Notes: a model not told the origin generated them from the sequence alone. A stretch of 64,000 bases of DNA from Robertmurraya siralis (GCF_005502275.1 NZ_SWLZ01000015.1:48749-112748), one strand, 5' to 3'. Counted from the stretch's first letter, positions 27,800 to 36,840 are shown. Numbers and translations: made by a program.

Positions 27800-29017
27800 A
27801 TGAAACAAAAGGTTTGTTTTCTTGTTACGGAACATTCTTTTTTAGATGTAAGGATATTTGAAAAGGAAGCTAAGAGCCTACAAAAAAAAGGATATGATGT
27901 AACAATGATCGTTCCGAAGGTCAATGGCTATCTTTTTGATATTAGTGGCGAGAAGCTGAAAAACTCTGTTGCTTCAAAAAGCTTCTATTATGAAGGGATC
28001 AAGATTGTTCCCTACACGGAACGACTAGACAACCCACAAATTTATCAATATTATGACGATGTAACATCTGGGCGTGAAAATGAGGGTTTTCAGAATGAGT
28101 TGACAACATTAGGCATTAAGGAAAATGCCGATATTTATCATGCACATGAATTTCTTTCTTTTTATGCAGGCATCGGAATTAAACGTACGCTAAAGAAAAA
28201 TGGACGTTCAGTAGCATTAATTTATGATAGCCATGAGCTATTTCCTGATCCTCTTGAATTGATGAATCAAAGAACGAGAATTGTGATGGATCAAATGTTA
28301 AAAAAGATGTTAAAAGAAGTCGATGGCGTGATTACTGTTTCAGAATCAATAAAATCATGGTATATGCAAATAGAACCAAGCTTGGCAATCGAAGTTATTT
28401 ATAATTCTCCCCCTTTAACAGAGGAATTTACGGCGAAAGATTGGTCTTGTCGGCCATTGACAATCATTCACGAAGGCTTTATTAGTCAATCAAGGGGGAA
28501 TTGGAGAAAAATAATTGGTATCGTCGATGCGCTGAAATCGACGATTGATATCCGTTTTAAAATCATTGGCGGAACGAGGGCAAATGAGAAGAAATTGCTT
28601 GTACCTCCAAGTCTTAAAGAGCATTTTGAGATAAAAGAATGGGTCAACTATGTACAAATTCCATCAGAAATGAAATCTGCCCATTTAGGCTGGATTGATT
28701 TAAATTTAACTCATTCCTTAAACAATCAATATGCGATGCCGAACAAATTTTTTAGTTACTTGAACAACGGGGTTCCTGTTTTAGTAAACAACTGTGTTGA
28801 TATGAAAGCTTTTATCGAGAAGCATCAATGTGGGATCGCTGTTTCTAAGGACTCTGTTACAGCAGAAGAATATGCGAATGTGATACGAAAGCTAAGTGAA
28901 AACGCTCATTTATTAAAGACCATGAGTATAAACGCAAGAAAAGTGATGGAAGAGTTCTATTGTTGGGAAAAGATGGAGCAGCGCCTATATAACTTTTATG
29001 AGCAAGTGACAAATTAG
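27800..29017 (+). CDS. Glycosyltransferase, GT4-like (spore polysaccharide)
   Basis: A protein of 405 residues. ATG 27800 is chosen because the paralogue at 33338 has its matching Met there. The N-domain has EHSFLDVRIFEKEAKSL and the DIYHAHEFLSFYAGIG acceptor-site motif. The C-domain has YDSHELFPDP, FISQSRGNWRKIIG and a GT-B Rossmann motif around MPNKFFSYLNNGVPVLV. It is a cytoplasmic enzyme that adds a sugar from a nucleotide donor. It shares about half its residues by eye with the 33338 gene. The second glycosyltransferase starts 39 bases on. Confidence 0.85.
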   Translation: MKQKVCFLVTEHSFLDVRIFEKEAKSLQKKGYDVTMIVPKVNGYLFDISGEKLKNSVASKSFYYEGIKIVPYTERLDNPQIYQYYDDVTSGRENEGFQNELTTLGIKENADIYHAHEFLSFYAGIGIKRTLKKNGRSVALIYDSHELFPDPLELMNQRTRIVMDQMLKKMLKEVDGVITVSESIKSWYMQIEPSLAIEVIYNSPPLTEEFTAKDWSCRPLTIIHEGFISQSRGNWRKIIGIVDALKSTIDIRFKIIGGTRANEKKLLVPPSLKEHFEIKEWVNYVQIPSEMKSAHLGWIDLNLTHSLNNQYAMPNKFFSYLNNGVPVLVNNCVDMKAFIEKHQCGIAVSKDSVTAEEYANVIRKLSENAHLLKTMSINARKVMEEFYCWEKMEQRLYNFYEQVTN

Positions 29018-29056
29018 CATTTAGCTAAACTGGAATGTGAAGGAGATGCAAGAATA

Positions 29057-30058
29057 ATGAAAGTTTTACACATACCATATGGTTCGCCCATGATTGATTT
29101 ATGCCATGCTTTACAAAAGCAAGGCATAAAGGCAACTGCTTGCCATTTCACTAGTAATCGCTACCAATTTCAACCGGATATATGTTTGAATTTGGAGCGG
29201 CTATCAACTGAGGATAGAGAGCAAAGGCTTTCTGCATTTCTTGATCAAGCGATAAAAGAATATGACATTTTTCATTTTCATTTTGGGGAAAGCTTCTTTC
29301 CAGATAAAAGGGATTTGGAGCAAATTAAAAAAGCCGGCAAAAAAATGGTTATGCATCACCATGGTTCTGACGTCCGTATTTTTTCAATTGCGAGAAAGAT
29401 GAATCCGTATATTCGCGTAAAACCTGAATGGACAGAGAAAAAAATTCGTGAAAACCTCGATATTCTCTCCAAATATATCGACCACGCATTTGTTCAGGAC
29501 TACGAATTATATGCTTATATTCAACCTTATTATAAGGAAATCCACGTCATTCCTCATACATTAGATGTGAATCAAATCCTACCCACTTATCCAGAGGTGA
29601 AACAGGCACCGCTCGTTGTTCATGCGCCAACAAGGCGTGATCTGAAAGGAACAGACCATATCGTAAAGGCTGTAAATCAATTAAAGCATGAAGGCCTTCA
29701 ATTCCATTTTCAGCTAATCGAAGGAATGACATATGAGCAAACGAAGGAATTGCTTGCGCAAGCAGATATCGTAATTGATCAACTTCGAATTGGTGCTTAC
29801 GGTTATGTGAGCACTGAGGCGATGGCGTTTGGAAAGCCGGTCATTTGCTATTTACGAAGAGATGTGATGAAGAAGTATCCATCAGGTCTCCCGATTGTCA
29901 ATGCTGATCCAGGAAATATAAAAAAAATATTAAAGGAATTAATAACGAGTCCCCATGAGTGGAAAGAGCTGGGAATAAGGGGAAGGCAATATGTAGAACA
30001 GAATCATAGTCAAGAAGCGGTAGCAAAGCAATATATTCATATTTATAAAAAACTATAG
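29057..30058 (+). CDS. Glycosyltransferase, GT4-like
   Basis: A protein of 333 residues starting 39 bases after the previous gene, so one operon. FHFHFGESFFPDK and MVMHHHGSDVR mark the N-terminal GT-B domain. HAPTRRDLKGTDHIVKAV and DQLRIGAYGYVSTEAMAFG with the acidic pair (STEAM) mark the C-terminal nucleotide-sugar site of GT4-type retaining enzymes. Substrate not determined. It belongs to the same locus as the four pathway enzymes that follow. Confidence 0.85.
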   Translation: MKVLHIPYGSPMIDLCHALQKQGIKATACHFTSNRYQFQPDICLNLERLSTEDREQRLSAFLDQAIKEYDIFHFHFGESFFPDKRDLEQIKKAGKKMVMHHHGSDVRIFSIARKMNPYIRVKPEWTEKKIRENLDILSKYIDHAFVQDYELYAYIQPYYKEIHVIPHTLDVNQILPTYPEVKQAPLVVHAPTRRDLKGTDHIVKAVNQLKHEGLQFHFQLIEGMTYEQTKELLAQADIVIDQLRIGAYGYVSTEAMAFGKPVICYLRRDVMKKYPSGLPIVNADPGNIKKILKELITSPHEWKELGIRGRQYVEQNHSQEAVAKQYIHIYKKL

Positions 30059-30098
30059 TAAAAAAAGTTTATTTTTATATTTTACAACAACCGTCTAT

Positions 30099-30126
30099 AC
30101 AATTTGCACATTCTTTTCATACGGTA
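30099..30126 (+). promoter_or_regulatory. Sigma-K-type promoter for the dehydrogenase gene
   Basis: AC at 30099-30100, a 17-base spacer and CATACGGTA at 30118-30126, matching CATANNNTA. It lies 35 bases before the next start codon. Confidence 0.65.
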
Positions 30127-30161
30127 AAAGGAAAGCTGAATATAAGAAGAGAGGTTGTGCT

Positions 30162-31460
30162 ATGGAAAGGAGAAGAGAAGACAAACAAGTAGCGGTAGTT
30201 GGGCTAGGAAAAATAGGACTAGCATTGGCAGCCGTTATTGCTGAAAACGGATTTGATGTGATAGGTGCAGATATCAACCCTCATGTTGTATCGTTGGTCA
30301 ACGAAGGGACTTCCCATGTTAAAAACGAGCCAGGACTTGATGAACTTGTGAAAAAAAACCATCAAAATAAACGATTAAGAGCAACTTATAAAACCGTGGA
30401 AGCAGTTAAAGATGCAGATGTGATCATCGTCATTGTGCCCGTATTAATTGATGATAACCATCAAACTGATTATCGTTATATGGATTTAGCTGTAAATGAA
30501 ATTGGAAAAAGCATTCAAAAAGGGGCATTGGTCATTTTTGAAACAACAGTACCTGTAGGAGATACAAGAAATCGCTTTGGAAAAAAGATTGAGGAACTTT
30601 CCGGTTTAGTAGCTGGACAGGATTTTGATCTAGCATACAGTCCAGAGAGAGTGTACTCAAATCGAATTGTTGAGGATTTAGCAAATTATCCAAAAGTTAT
30701 TGGTGCTATTAATGAGGGAGGCTTGCAAAGAACCGTTTCCTTCTATCATAAGGCGCTTAAATGTGAGACGATGTCTGTTTCATCTTTAGAAACGGCTGAA
30801 TTTTCTAAGGTGGCTGAATGCGTTTATCGCGATGTCAACATTGCGTTAGTGAATGAATTGGCGAAATTTGCTAGTGAAAAAGGTGTATTGATTAACGAGG
30901 TTATAGAAGCTAGCAACAGTCAGCCTTTCTCCCATTTGCATAAACCAGGTATTGGTGTGGGAGGACATTGTATTCCCATTTATCCATTCTTCTTTATCAA
31001 TAAAGGGCTGGAAAAAGGGTTGACGACTTTAGCTCGAGAAATCAATGACTCTATGTCACACTATGGAATTGGCAGACTTGAACATGAACTTGGAATATTA
31101 ACAGGTAAAAATATTCTTATTTTAGGGTTATCGTTTCGTGAAAATGTTAAGGAAGTGACGAAGTCAACAGCACTTCTCCTTATGGAACAATTAGTGCAAA
31201 AAGGAGCAAATGTGTTTGTCAATGATCCGCAATTTTCTAAAGAAGAGATCGCGAGATTTGCTGTTACGCCATTATCTCTTTCAGATGAGAGCGTAAAGAA
31301 AATAGACGGTGTGATTGTGCAAGCATTTCACCAACAATATGAAGGTTTGGATTTCGCTATATTCAGTCGTTGTAAAGTTGTTCTTGATGGCAGAAATGTA
31401 TTAAATAAAGAGAAAATCTCAAGTCTTGGTATGAAGTATCTCGGAATTGGGATCGAATAA
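30162..31460 (+). CDS. UDP-N-acetylglucosamine 6-dehydrogenase (WbpA-like)
   Basis: A protein of 432 residues, the size of WbpA (436). An N-terminal Rossmann motif VAVVGLGKIGLALA binds NAD. The UDP-sugar dehydrogenase middle holds SPERV and an aspartate-rich loop. The catalytic thiol is Cys270 in GGHCIPIYP. It would oxidise C6 of UDP-GlcNAc to the uronate, the first step to UDP-GlcNAcA. UDP-ManNAc dehydrogenase (WecC type) is the alternative, but the neighbouring genes fit the WbpA route. The aminotransferase starts 14 bases on. Confidence 0.85.
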   Translation: MERRREDKQVAVVGLGKIGLALAAVIAENGFDVIGADINPHVVSLVNEGTSHVKNEPGLDELVKKNHQNKRLRATYKTVEAVKDADVIIVIVPVLIDDNHQTDYRYMDLAVNEIGKSIQKGALVIFETTVPVGDTRNRFGKKIEELSGLVAGQDFDLAYSPERVYSNRIVEDLANYPKVIGAINEGGLQRTVSFYHKALKCETMSVSSLETAEFSKVAECVYRDVNIALVNELAKFASEKGVLINEVIEASNSQPFSHLHKPGIGVGGHCIPIYPFFFINKGLEKGLTTLAREINDSMSHYGIGRLEHELGILTGKNILILGLSFRENVKEVTKSTALLLMEQLVQKGANVFVNDPQFSKEEIARFAVTPLSLSDESVKKIDGVIVQAFHQQYEGLDFAIFSRCKVVLDGRNVLNKEKISSLGMKYLGIGIE

Positions 31461-31474
31461 AGGAGGTTGTTTAG

Positions 31475-32569
31475 ATGATTCCAATGGTAGATTTAAAGGC
31501 AGAAATGAAGATTTTGCGTGAACCAGTTTTAAAATCAATTAATGAAGTGCTTGAAAGTGGACATTATATTTTAGGAGAAAAAGGGAAGGAGTTAGAGAAT
31601 CAAATTGCTTCCTATGTGAGTTGTTCCTATGCTTTAGGGGTTGGGAATGGTACCGACGCCCTTTACTTGGCGTTAAAGGCACTTAATATTGGTCATGGTG
31701 ATGAAGTAGTCACGACCCCATTCACATTTTTCGCAACCGCAGAAACGATCGCTCAAGTCGGTGCGAAACCGGTCTTTGTTGATATTGAAGAAGATACGTA
31801 TAATATTGATCCAACGAAAGTTCGGGAAAAAATCACCTCCAAAACGAAAGCTATTATTGTAGTGCATTTATTTGGACGAGCAGCAAAAATGGATGAAATT
31901 CAAAAAATTGCTGAAGAATTTGAACTGAAAATTATTGAGGATGCCTGTCAAGCGATCGGTACGGAATATAATGGGAAGAGGGTTGGTGCCCTCGGTGATA
32001 TTGGCTGCTTATCCTTTTTTCCCTCCAAAAACCTAGGTGCATACGGGGATGGAGGTATGATCGTTACAAATGATAGAAAACTATATCAAAAGATTCTCTC
32101 ATTAAGAAATCATGGCAGCAGACAAAAGTATATACACACTAATATTGGAATTAACAGTCGTCTTGATGAAATTCAGGCTGCCGTCTTACTTTTGAAATTA
32201 AAGCATTTGGATCTCTTTTTGCATAAGCGCAAGGAAGTGGCAAAACGCTATACGAATTCGTTACAGCCATACTTGAAGACACCACCTGCAATTGAAACGA
32301 GGGAGCACACTTTTCATCAGTACTGCCTTGAATTTGAAGAACGTGACGCACTTGCAGAGCATTTACGGAAAAACGGTATTGCGACCGCGATCTATTATCC
32401 GATTCCGCTTCATTTACAAGAAGCATTCTATGATCTTGATTACAAAGAAGGTGATTTCCCAATTGCTGAAAAAGTGGCAACGAAAATATTGGCCTTGCCG
32501 ATCTGCCCTTTTTTAACGATTGAAAATCAAATGGAGATTATTGCAAGCATCAAAAACTTTCTACACTGA
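31475..32569 (+). CDS. DegT/DnrJ/EryC1-type sugar aminotransferase (WbpE-like)
   Basis: A protein of 364 residues starting behind AGGAGG. The PLP lysine is in FFPSKNLGAYGDGG. VGNGTDALYLALKAL and EDACQAIGTEYNGKRVGALG are typical of this family. In the WbpA-WbpB-WbpE route it transfers an amino group from glutamate to C3 of UDP-3-keto-GlcNAcA. It is co-transcribed with the dehydrogenase. The overall length is that of WbpE (359). Confidence 0.85.
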   Translation: MIPMVDLKAEMKILREPVLKSINEVLESGHYILGEKGKELENQIASYVSCSYALGVGNGTDALYLALKALNIGHGDEVVTTPFTFFATAETIAQVGAKPVFVDIEEDTYNIDPTKVREKITSKTKAIIVVHLFGRAAKMDEIQKIAEEFELKIIEDACQAIGTEYNGKRVGALGDIGCLSFFPSKNLGAYGDGGMIVTNDRKLYQKILSLRNHGSRQKYIHTNIGINSRLDEIQAAVLLLKLKHLDLFLHKRKEVAKRYTNSLQPYLKTPPAIETREHTFHQYCLEFEERDALAEHLRKNGIATAIYYPIPLHLQEAFYDLDYKEGDFPIAEKVATKILALPICPFLTIENQMEIIASIKNFLH

Positions 32570-32638
32570 GACAAATGCCCAGTAAATAGACTAAAGCGGA
32601 AAATGTACAAACTCTTAAAAATAGTTGTAAATGCGGAT

Positions 32639-32665
32639 ACCAAAAAAAATAGTTTTCGTATCATA
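32639..32665 (+). promoter_or_regulatory. Sigma-K-type promoter before the DUF2642 pair
   Basis: AC at 32639-32640, 16-base spacer and CGTATCATA, one mismatch to CATANNNTA. It would drive the two small genes downstream. Confidence 0.5.
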
Positions 32666-32717
32666 TTAATGGGAGCAGCAAAAAGCACTCATGATAGACA
32701 GAAAGGAGGAAATGTAA

Positions 32718-33056
32718 TTGAATAATGATATTCTTCGTCAAATGCTTTTAAGTAATCTTCAATTACTTTCACAAACAGTAAATGTTAGTGTCGGTTCCAA
32801 TACAGGTGATTTAACAGGCAATCTTGATGGGGTTTTAGGAAACATTGGATCCTCACTTTTCCCTAATAAAAATCGCCAAACATTGCGTGCCTTCTTAATC
32901 AATCTTTTAAATCAGCAAGTAACGATTTCTACTCCACTAGAACCAATTACTGGAACACTTATTGCGGTCCAGAGAGATTATGTAGTTATGGTAGAGAGTG
33001 ACGGCTCCCTTGTCTTGATTCCACTTTCACAAATTCAAACAGTTACAGAAATGTAA
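32718..33056 (+). CDS. DUF2642 family protein, probable spore protein
   Basis: A protein of 112 residues with a TTG start behind AAAGGAGG. The N-terminal half is polar and Gly/Asn-rich (VSVGSNTGDLTGNLDGVLG). The second half, VTISTPLEPITGTLIAVQRDYVV... ending IPLSQIQTV, has the Sm-like beta pattern of DUF2642, a Bacillus family often linked with sporulation. It sits behind a sigma-K-type promoter. Role unproven; a spore-coat or surface protein is likely. Confidence 0.75.
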   Translation: MNNDILRQMLLSNLQLLSQTVNVSVGSNTGDLTGNLDGVLGNIGSSLFPNKNRQTLRAFLINLLNQQVTISTPLEPITGTLIAVQRDYVVMVESDGSLVLIPLSQIQTVTEM

Positions 33057-33071
33057 GAAAGGAGTGATACG

Positions 33072-33284
33072 ATGTTCCAGGCATTTTTCGCTGCAGAATT
33101 AGCAAGACGTGTTGGTACGAGAGTGGAAATTGGACTAACTGATCGACTCGTTGAAGGTGTACTCTCCTCAGTATCTGGAGAATTAGCTCTTGTCGTTGAA
33201 ACAACTAGCTATACTCCGAGCTTGACTACCGCCATCCCACTCTCCGCTATTGTATTCGTCAGGATTCCAGCTACAGCTGCATAA
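33072..33284 (+). CDS. Small Sm-like protein paired with DUF2642 gene
   Basis: A protein of 70 residues, 15 bases after the DUF2642 gene and behind AAAGGAG. VGTRVEIGLTDRLVEGVLSS and AIPLSAIVFVRIPATAA match the layout of the DUF2642 C-terminal half (strand, loop, IPLS strand). It is probably a shortened relative and co-expressed partner. Function unknown. Confidence 0.6.
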   Translation: MFQAFFAAELARRVGTRVEIGLTDRLVEGVLSSVSGELALVVETTSYTPSLTTAIPLSAIVFVRIPATAA

Positions 33285-33293
33285 TTAATAATA

Positions 33294-33326
33294 AAGAAAC
33301 CTGCATAGCCAAATATGCAGGTTTTC
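33294..33326. terminator. Bidirectional terminator between convergent genes
   Basis: AAACCTGCATA pairs perfectly with TATGCAGGTTT around a six-base loop, with A and T tracts on both sides. It serves the DUF2642 pair and the minus-strand glycosyltransferase. Confidence 0.9.
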
Positions 33327-33337
33327 TTACTCCAATC

Positions 33338-34555
33338 CTAAAGGTTTTCGTAGACGGCTAGCAATCTCTTTTGCATATGTTCCCAGCTATAACTCATTTC
33401 CATAATTGCTCTAGATTTTTGGCCCATTTCCTCTAGCAATTTTTTTTGCTTATGGAGGTGGATAATAGCATTTGCGAAATCTTTTGCAGTTGCATGTGCT
33501 TTTTCAACAACATGACCACATTTATGCTGTTTAACGAAACGTTCCATTTCAGGAGCCTTATTGACCAAGATAGGGACGCCATTATTTAAATAGCTAAAAA
33601 ATTTATTCGGTAAGGCATAGGAGCGGTTCAATGAATTGGCTAAATCGTCAAAATCTATCCAGCCGATATCTACATCCGCCATATGCTTTTGAATATCTTG
33701 ATACTCGACCCAGCCTGTCAGTTGGATTGTATTCTTTAAAGATTTTGGAATATGGATCGTCTCACCGTATCTTGGACCGCCAATCACGCGAAATTGAAAA
33801 TTTTTCATGACACGAGTACAAATTTCAGAAATGCCAATGATCTTTTTGAAATTTCCCTTCTGTGCTTCAATACTGCCTTCATAGCAGATCGTAAAGCTGT
33901 TTTTGGCTGTTTTTTTAGTAGGAGCTGCTGCCAATGGGGGTGAGTTATAGACGACATCTACAGGCAAGTTAGGAATCTCTGTATGATACCAGTTTTTAAT
34001 GGAGTCAGAAACGGTAATAACATGATCAACTTCTTTTAGCATGATAAGAAGCTTTTCTTTTAATTTTTTCTTTGCAGGTTCAGAATAACGGCTATCCAAC
34101 GGGTCTGGCACTAATTCATGACTGTCATAAATAAGCTTAACATCTTTCCCTTTTGTTTTTTTCATTAAACGTTTAGTTCCGATTCCGGCAAATAATGATA
34201 AATATTCATGGGCATGGTAAATATCTGCATCCTGCTCCATCGCAAGTGTTGTGATTGGATTGGGAAATGCATCCTTTTCCCAAGTGTCTTCCTCTTCTAG
34301 TACTTTATTGAGATAAGAACGAGAGTTTTCGAAACTATACGTAACGATATTTATTCCTTCGTAAGTAAATGTTTGTTCGAGGAATTTGTTTGTAAATGGT
34401 TGCCCATTAATATCAAATAAATAGCCTTTTTTTCTTGGAACTATCATCGTTACATCATAGCCGGCGTCATATAATGATTTTGCTTCTTTGCGAAAAATTC
34501 GTGAATCTAAAAAGGGATGTTCAGCAACTAATATACAAACCTTTTTCAAGTCCAT
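33338..34555 (-). CDS. Glycosyltransferase, GT4-like, paralogue of the 27800 gene
   Basis: A protein of 405 residues. ATG 34555 is chosen since a sigma-K-type promoter overlaps the upstream GTG 34579, although no good ribosome site is seen. EHPFLDSRIFRKEAKSL, DIYHAHEYLSLFAGIG, YDSHELVPDP and NKFFSYLNNGVPILV mirror the 27800 protein nearly position for position. The two flank the dehydrogenase-aminotransferase-DUF2642 block in opposite directions, which suggests duplication with inversion. Confidence 0.85.
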   Translation of the reverse strand: MDLKKVCILVAEHPFLDSRIFRKEAKSLYDAGYDVTMIVPRKKGYLFDINGQPFTNKFLEQTFTYEGINIVTYSFENSRSYLNKVLEEEDTWEKDAFPNPITTLAMEQDADIYHAHEYLSLFAGIGTKRLMKKTKGKDVKLIYDSHELVPDPLDSRYSEPAKKKLKEKLLIMLKEVDHVITVSDSIKNWYHTEIPNLPVDVVYNSPPLAAAPTKKTAKNSFTICYEGSIEAQKGNFKKIIGISEICTRVMKNFQFRVIGGPRYGETIHIPKSLKNTIQLTGWVEYQDIQKHMADVDIGWIDFDDLANSLNRSYALPNKFFSYLNNGVPILVNKAPEMERFVKQHKCGHVVEKAHATAKDFANAIIHLHKQKKLLEEMGQKSRAIMEMSYSWEHMQKRLLAVYENL

Positions 34556-34567
34556 CACCACCAAATA

Positions 34568-34594
34568 TTGAATATGCACACAATCAAGCTCTGT
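34568..34594 (-). promoter_or_regulatory. Imperfect sigma-K-type promoter on the minus strand
   Basis: On the minus strand AC (34594-34593), a 16-base spacer and CATATTCAA (one mismatch in the last TA). It would start transcription only a few bases before ATG 34555, so it is a weaker case. Confidence 0.35.
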
Positions 34595-34674
34595 ATTTTA
34601 TTCATATGATCAAGCAATGGGGATTGATTCTTCATTTTCATAAGCATGAAAAATTTGTTAAGGAGCTGATGGCT

Positions 34675-35751
34675 TTGAAAATATTAACCATTGTTGGCGC
34701 CAGACCACAGTTTATAAAAGCTTGTATGTTATCAAAGGAATTTGTCAGGGATGACGTCGTCGAGGAAATTATTGTTCATACTGGCCAGCATTATGATTCT
34801 TCGATGTCGGATATTTTCTTTGAACAGTTACAAATTCCGAAACCTCATTATCATTTGGCTGTTGGTTCTCATTCCCATGGCAAACAAACTGGAAAAATGT
34901 TAATTGAACTCGAGCGGATCATGATCAAAGAACAACCAGATTTGGTATTGGTATATGGTGATACCAATTCTACACTGGCAGGCGCATTAGCTGCTGCAAA
35001 GCTGCTTATCCCTGTTGCTCATGTGGAAGCAGGGTTGCGCAGTTTTAATAAGAGGATGCCAGAAGAACAAAACCGTATCTTGACTGATCATCTTTCAACT
35101 TTATTATTTTGTCCAACTGATGCTGCTGTAGAGCACTTAAAGCAGGAGAGCATTACAGAAGGAGTCCATCAGACTGGAGATATTATTTGTGATACGGTTA
35201 ATTTTTTTTTACCGATTGCTTTGGAGCATTCATCCATTCAAAAGACGCTGGAGCTTGAGAAAGACAGATATTTTGTTGCAACCATTCATCGTGCGGAAAA
35301 TACAAAAAATTGTCAGCAATTGATGGAATTATTGAATGCATTAAATAGTATTGGTGAAAAGGTACTCATCCCTATTCATCCGAGAACAAAGAAGATGATC
35401 GCAACCTGTAAGATGACGGAAGAAGAGTATCCTCAGCTTCATGTGACTGAGCCGTTAAATTATTTTGATATGTTGGCCCTCGTTTATAATGCAAAAGGAG
35501 TTTTAACGGATTCCGGTGGTTTACAGAAAGAAGCTTATCTTCTTAAAACCCCATGTATTACATTAAGGGATGAGACAGAGTGGACGGAAACGGTGACTGC
35601 TGGTTGGAATCGTGTCGTTGGAAGAGACTCTACAAAAATTATGGAAGCTGCAAAGAAGTTGCAGGTCCCTAAAAAGCATATTCAGCTTTTTGGTGACGGT
35701 CAAACAGCTAAGAGAATCGTGGAAATTATTCATAACTCCTTTTATAATTAG
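34675..35751 (+). CDS. UDP-N-acetylglucosaminuronate 2-epimerase (WbpI-like)
   Basis: About 358 residues. AAGGAG is nine bases before the TTG at 34675, giving the family start MKILTIVGARPQFIKA; ATG 34669 is only three bases away from that site. Compared with plain UDP-GlcNAc 2-epimerase (WecB), it has the WbpI-style string SFNKRMPEEQNRILTDHLS before FCPTDA, and GDTNSTLAG and TDSGGLQKEAY, so it probably acts on UDP-2,3-diacetamido-glucuronate. This is the last step to UDP-ManNAc3NAcA. A plain WecB-type epimerase is the alternative. Confidence 0.8.
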   Translation: MKILTIVGARPQFIKACMLSKEFVRDDVVEEIIVHTGQHYDSSMSDIFFEQLQIPKPHYHLAVGSHSHGKQTGKMLIELERIMIKEQPDLVLVYGDTNSTLAGALAAAKLLIPVAHVEAGLRSFNKRMPEEQNRILTDHLSTLLFCPTDAAVEHLKQESITEGVHQTGDIICDTVNFFLPIALEHSSIQKTLELEKDRYFVATIHRAENTKNCQQLMELLNALNSIGEKVLIPIHPRTKKMIATCKMTEEEYPQLHVTEPLNYFDMLALVYNAKGVLTDSGGLQKEAYLLKTPCITLRDETEWTETVTAGWNRVVGRDSTKIMEAAKKLQVPKKHIQLFGDGQTAKRIVEIIHNSFYN

Positions 35752-35787
35752 CAACAAGGCTTGACTCCATGATGAAGATGGGGTCGG

Positions 35788-36816
35788 TTATACATATTTG
35801 ATTTTGCCGATTAAATAGTCCTTCCACCTTGAAAGTGTCTCAGCCATCTTCTTATCATTTTCAATCGAATTAAGGGCATTTAATTGATATATATGGGTGA
35901 TGTGATAGCCCCATTTTGCGATATTAGGATAGCCACCTTCTGTTGTATAGTGAGTCAGATCATAGGCAGTTCTATTGCCAAGGTCATATAAGGGTAACAT
36001 TCTTTTTAAAGTAACTATCCCGTTTTGATACAGCTTATAAACAGATCGGTCACCAGTAGATTTATAAAGATCATAGAGCCCTATCAACGAATACATAAAA
36101 CCATTTAAAATATAACTAGGTGGGTTGGTAGGACATTCCTCATAGAAAGAGTATTTCCCTTCAAAAGTAGCAAGAATTCCATTTGCTCTAGAAGAGGTTT
36201 CGAAGATTTTTTTCGCTTTCACTGCACTTACGAGATATTTTTTATCATTCATTACGTATGCAGCTCTTGATAAAACGGACAAAGCTACTCCCATTCCTAT
36301 AGCGGAATACCAGGGGCCTTTTAGTTTTTTTAGTCTGGATGGATAATAGTGGAAATCGAAAGAGTAATTCCAGCCACCGGAATTGTCTTGGTTTTGTAAA
36401 AACCAATTGGCTGCCTTCAAAAATTTCTGTTTGTTATCTTCATTCTTATTACTTAAATAGAGGCTATAATGCTGTAATCCAAAAAAACCGATTGTTGCAG
36501 GGTTATAATAAGTGCCAAACGGATAGACAGTTTGCGGAATTCCATTGACATCCATTTTTACATTCCAATTTTCAACCTTGTTTTTGTCATAATGTAAATA
36601 ATTGCCTCGATGGTCGTATTTAAGCATCTCGAATAATCTTGTTTTCGTAATATCGATTTTTAGCAGGTTTTCTTTTGTAATAAACTGATGCACTGTTAAG
36701 TAAGCTTTCTCAATGAGAGAATAGGGAATGTAGTAATCATTCCCAATCATTTTACCATTCCCTTCGTACTGATCGTGCATGACAATCTTTATATCTTTTA
36801 TATGTTCAGAACTCAT
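35788..36816 (-). CDS. D-glucuronyl C5-epimerase-like protein
   Basis: A protein of 342 residues. ATG 36816 follows AGAGGGGG; GTG 36819 is also open. The C-terminal part has PLYDLGNRTAYDLTHYT and PNIAKWGYHITHIYQLNAL, close to the C5-epim_C signature of heparan-sulfate D-glucuronyl C5-epimerase and its bacterial relatives. The (alpha/alpha) barrel part has WNYSFDFHYYP and GMGVALSVLSRAAYV. C5-epimerases flip D-uronate to L-uronate inside a polymer. Its place among uronate-making genes suggests that as role, on a nitrogen-bearing uronate. No signal peptide, so it would act in the cytoplasm. Confidence 0.75.
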   Translation of the reverse strand: MSSEHIKDIKIVMHDQYEGNGKMIGNDYYIPYSLIEKAYLTVHQFITKENLLKIDITKTRLFEMLKYDHRGNYLHYDKNKVENWNVKMDVNGIPQTVYPFGTYYNPATIGFFGLQHYSLYLSNKNEDNKQKFLKAANWFLQNQDNSGGWNYSFDFHYYPSRLKKLKGPWYSAIGMGVALSVLSRAAYVMNDKKYLVSAVKAKKIFETSSRANGILATFEGKYSFYEECPTNPPSYILNGFMYSLIGLYDLYKSTGDRSVYKLYQNGIVTLKRMLPLYDLGNRTAYDLTHYTTEGGYPNIAKWGYHITHIYQLNALNSIENDKKMAETLSRWKDYLIGKIKYV

Positions 36817-36840
36817 CACTAAAACGCCCCCTCTTATCGA

